The position numbers were made by a program, and so were the translations under genes. Below the pieces are notes generated by a model, which was given only the letters and a program-made list of their open reading frames with translations, was not told the origin of the DNA and ran no database searches. Positions 7,594 to 7,938 of a stretch of DNA of 7,938 nucleotides are shown here, one piece after another. Source of the DNA: an uncultured Rhodospirillales bacterium (GTDB lineage: Bacteria; Pseudomonadota; Alphaproteobacteria; Acetobacterales; Acetobacteraceae); assembly GCA_903844785.1 (NCBI GenBank), contig CAIMVB010000263.1:1-7938 (forward strand), given 5' to 3'. Position 1 is the stretch's first letter. The number at the start of each line of letters is the position of its first letter.

Positions 7594-7938
7594 TCAGCTA
7601 TGCGCCAACATCGCGAGCAGCAGTAGCGCGACGATATTGGTGATCTTGATCATCGGGTTCACCGCCGGGCCCGCCGTATCCTTATACGGGTCGCCAACAG
7701 TATCACCCGTCACCGCGGCTTTATGGGCTTCAGAACCCTTGCCGCCATGATGGCCGTCTTCAATGTACTTCTTCGCATTGTCCCAAGCGCCACCACCGGT
7801 GGTCATGGAAACCGCGACGAAGAAGCCGGTCACGATCACGCCCAGCAGCATCGCGCCCAACGCTTCGTAGGCAGCGGCCTTCCCGGCAATGGCATTGATG
7901 CCGAAATACACCACCAGCGGAGACAGCACGGGCAGTAG
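7594..7938 (-). CDS. hppA: Membrane-bound proton-pumping pyrophosphatase, C-terminal end (5' part outside window)
   Basis: HppA hydrolyses pyrophosphate and pumps protons (in some members sodium) across the cytoplasmic membrane. Only the last 114 residues are present. The frame is open to the right edge, and the GTG at 7929 is an internal codon. Visible are [13 protein letters not shown], a transmembrane helix through [18 protein letters not shown], then the highly conserved cytoplasmic block [14 protein letters not shown] and [17 protein letters not shown]. That block holds the Asp and Lys residues that bind Mg-pyrophosphate in the plant enzyme (there D691, K694, K695, D727, D731). A last membrane helix, [16 protein letters not shown], ends the protein at TGA 7594. 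The residues that set potassium dependence and ion choice lie upstream, outside the window. It is convergent with argG and shares its terminator region. Confidence 0.96.
   Translation of the reverse strand, partial: LLPVLSPLVVYFGINAIAGKAAAYEALGAMLLGVIVTGFFVAVSMTTGGGAWDNAKKYIEDGHHGGKGSEAHKAAVTGDTVGDPYKDTAGPAVNPMIKITNIVALLLLAMLAHS

Overview
The window reads as an ordinary, gene-dense chromosomal stretch of a moderately GC-rich alphaproteobacterium. The GyrB, ArgG and membrane pyrophosphatase sequences and the overall composition suggest Rhodospirillales/Acetobacteraceae, but that placement is inference from sequence feel, not a search. I see no transposase, integrase, phage gene, CRISPR array, tRNA or rRNA. 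No gap without a gene exceeds about 170 bases.

Layout, left to right. (1) The 3' two thirds of gyrB (+) run in from the left edge and end at 1578. (2) Convergent with it is a DSD1-family PLP enzyme resembling D-threonine aldolase and 3-hydroxyaspartate aldolase (-, 1617-2723). The two genes share a compact hairpin terminator. (3) Divergent from the aldolase, across 75 bp, is a flavin amine oxidase of the polyamine-oxidase type (+, 2799-4055). (4) After a 169 bp gap with three inverted repeats and a candidate promoter comes a superoxide dismutase with a twin-arginine signal peptide (+, 4225-4953). (5) Convergent with it is a secreted alpha/beta hydrolase (-, 5079-6119). (6) Divergent from the hydrolase is a complete argG (+, 6263-7498). 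(7) A strong terminator and a second hairpin separate argG from the C-terminal end of hppA (-), which runs off the right edge.

The genes do not form one pathway. gyrB (DNA supercoiling), argG (arginine synthesis) and hppA (pyrophosphate-driven proton pumping) are housekeeping genes. The aldolase and amine oxidase form a divergent pair that could both act on amino compounds, although their substrates cannot be read from sequence. Amine oxidases make hydrogen peroxide, while the exported SOD handles superoxide outside the cytoplasm, so any link between those neighbours is speculative.

No undescribed multi-gene system is visible. The best single oddity is in the SOD. It is Tat-exported, carries Mn-type residues, and has Phe where nearly all Fe/Mn SODs have the active-site gateway tyrosine (E. 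coli Tyr34). Secondary points are the cysteine-paired N-terminal segment of the hydrolase and the cluster of inverted repeats ahead of the SOD gene.
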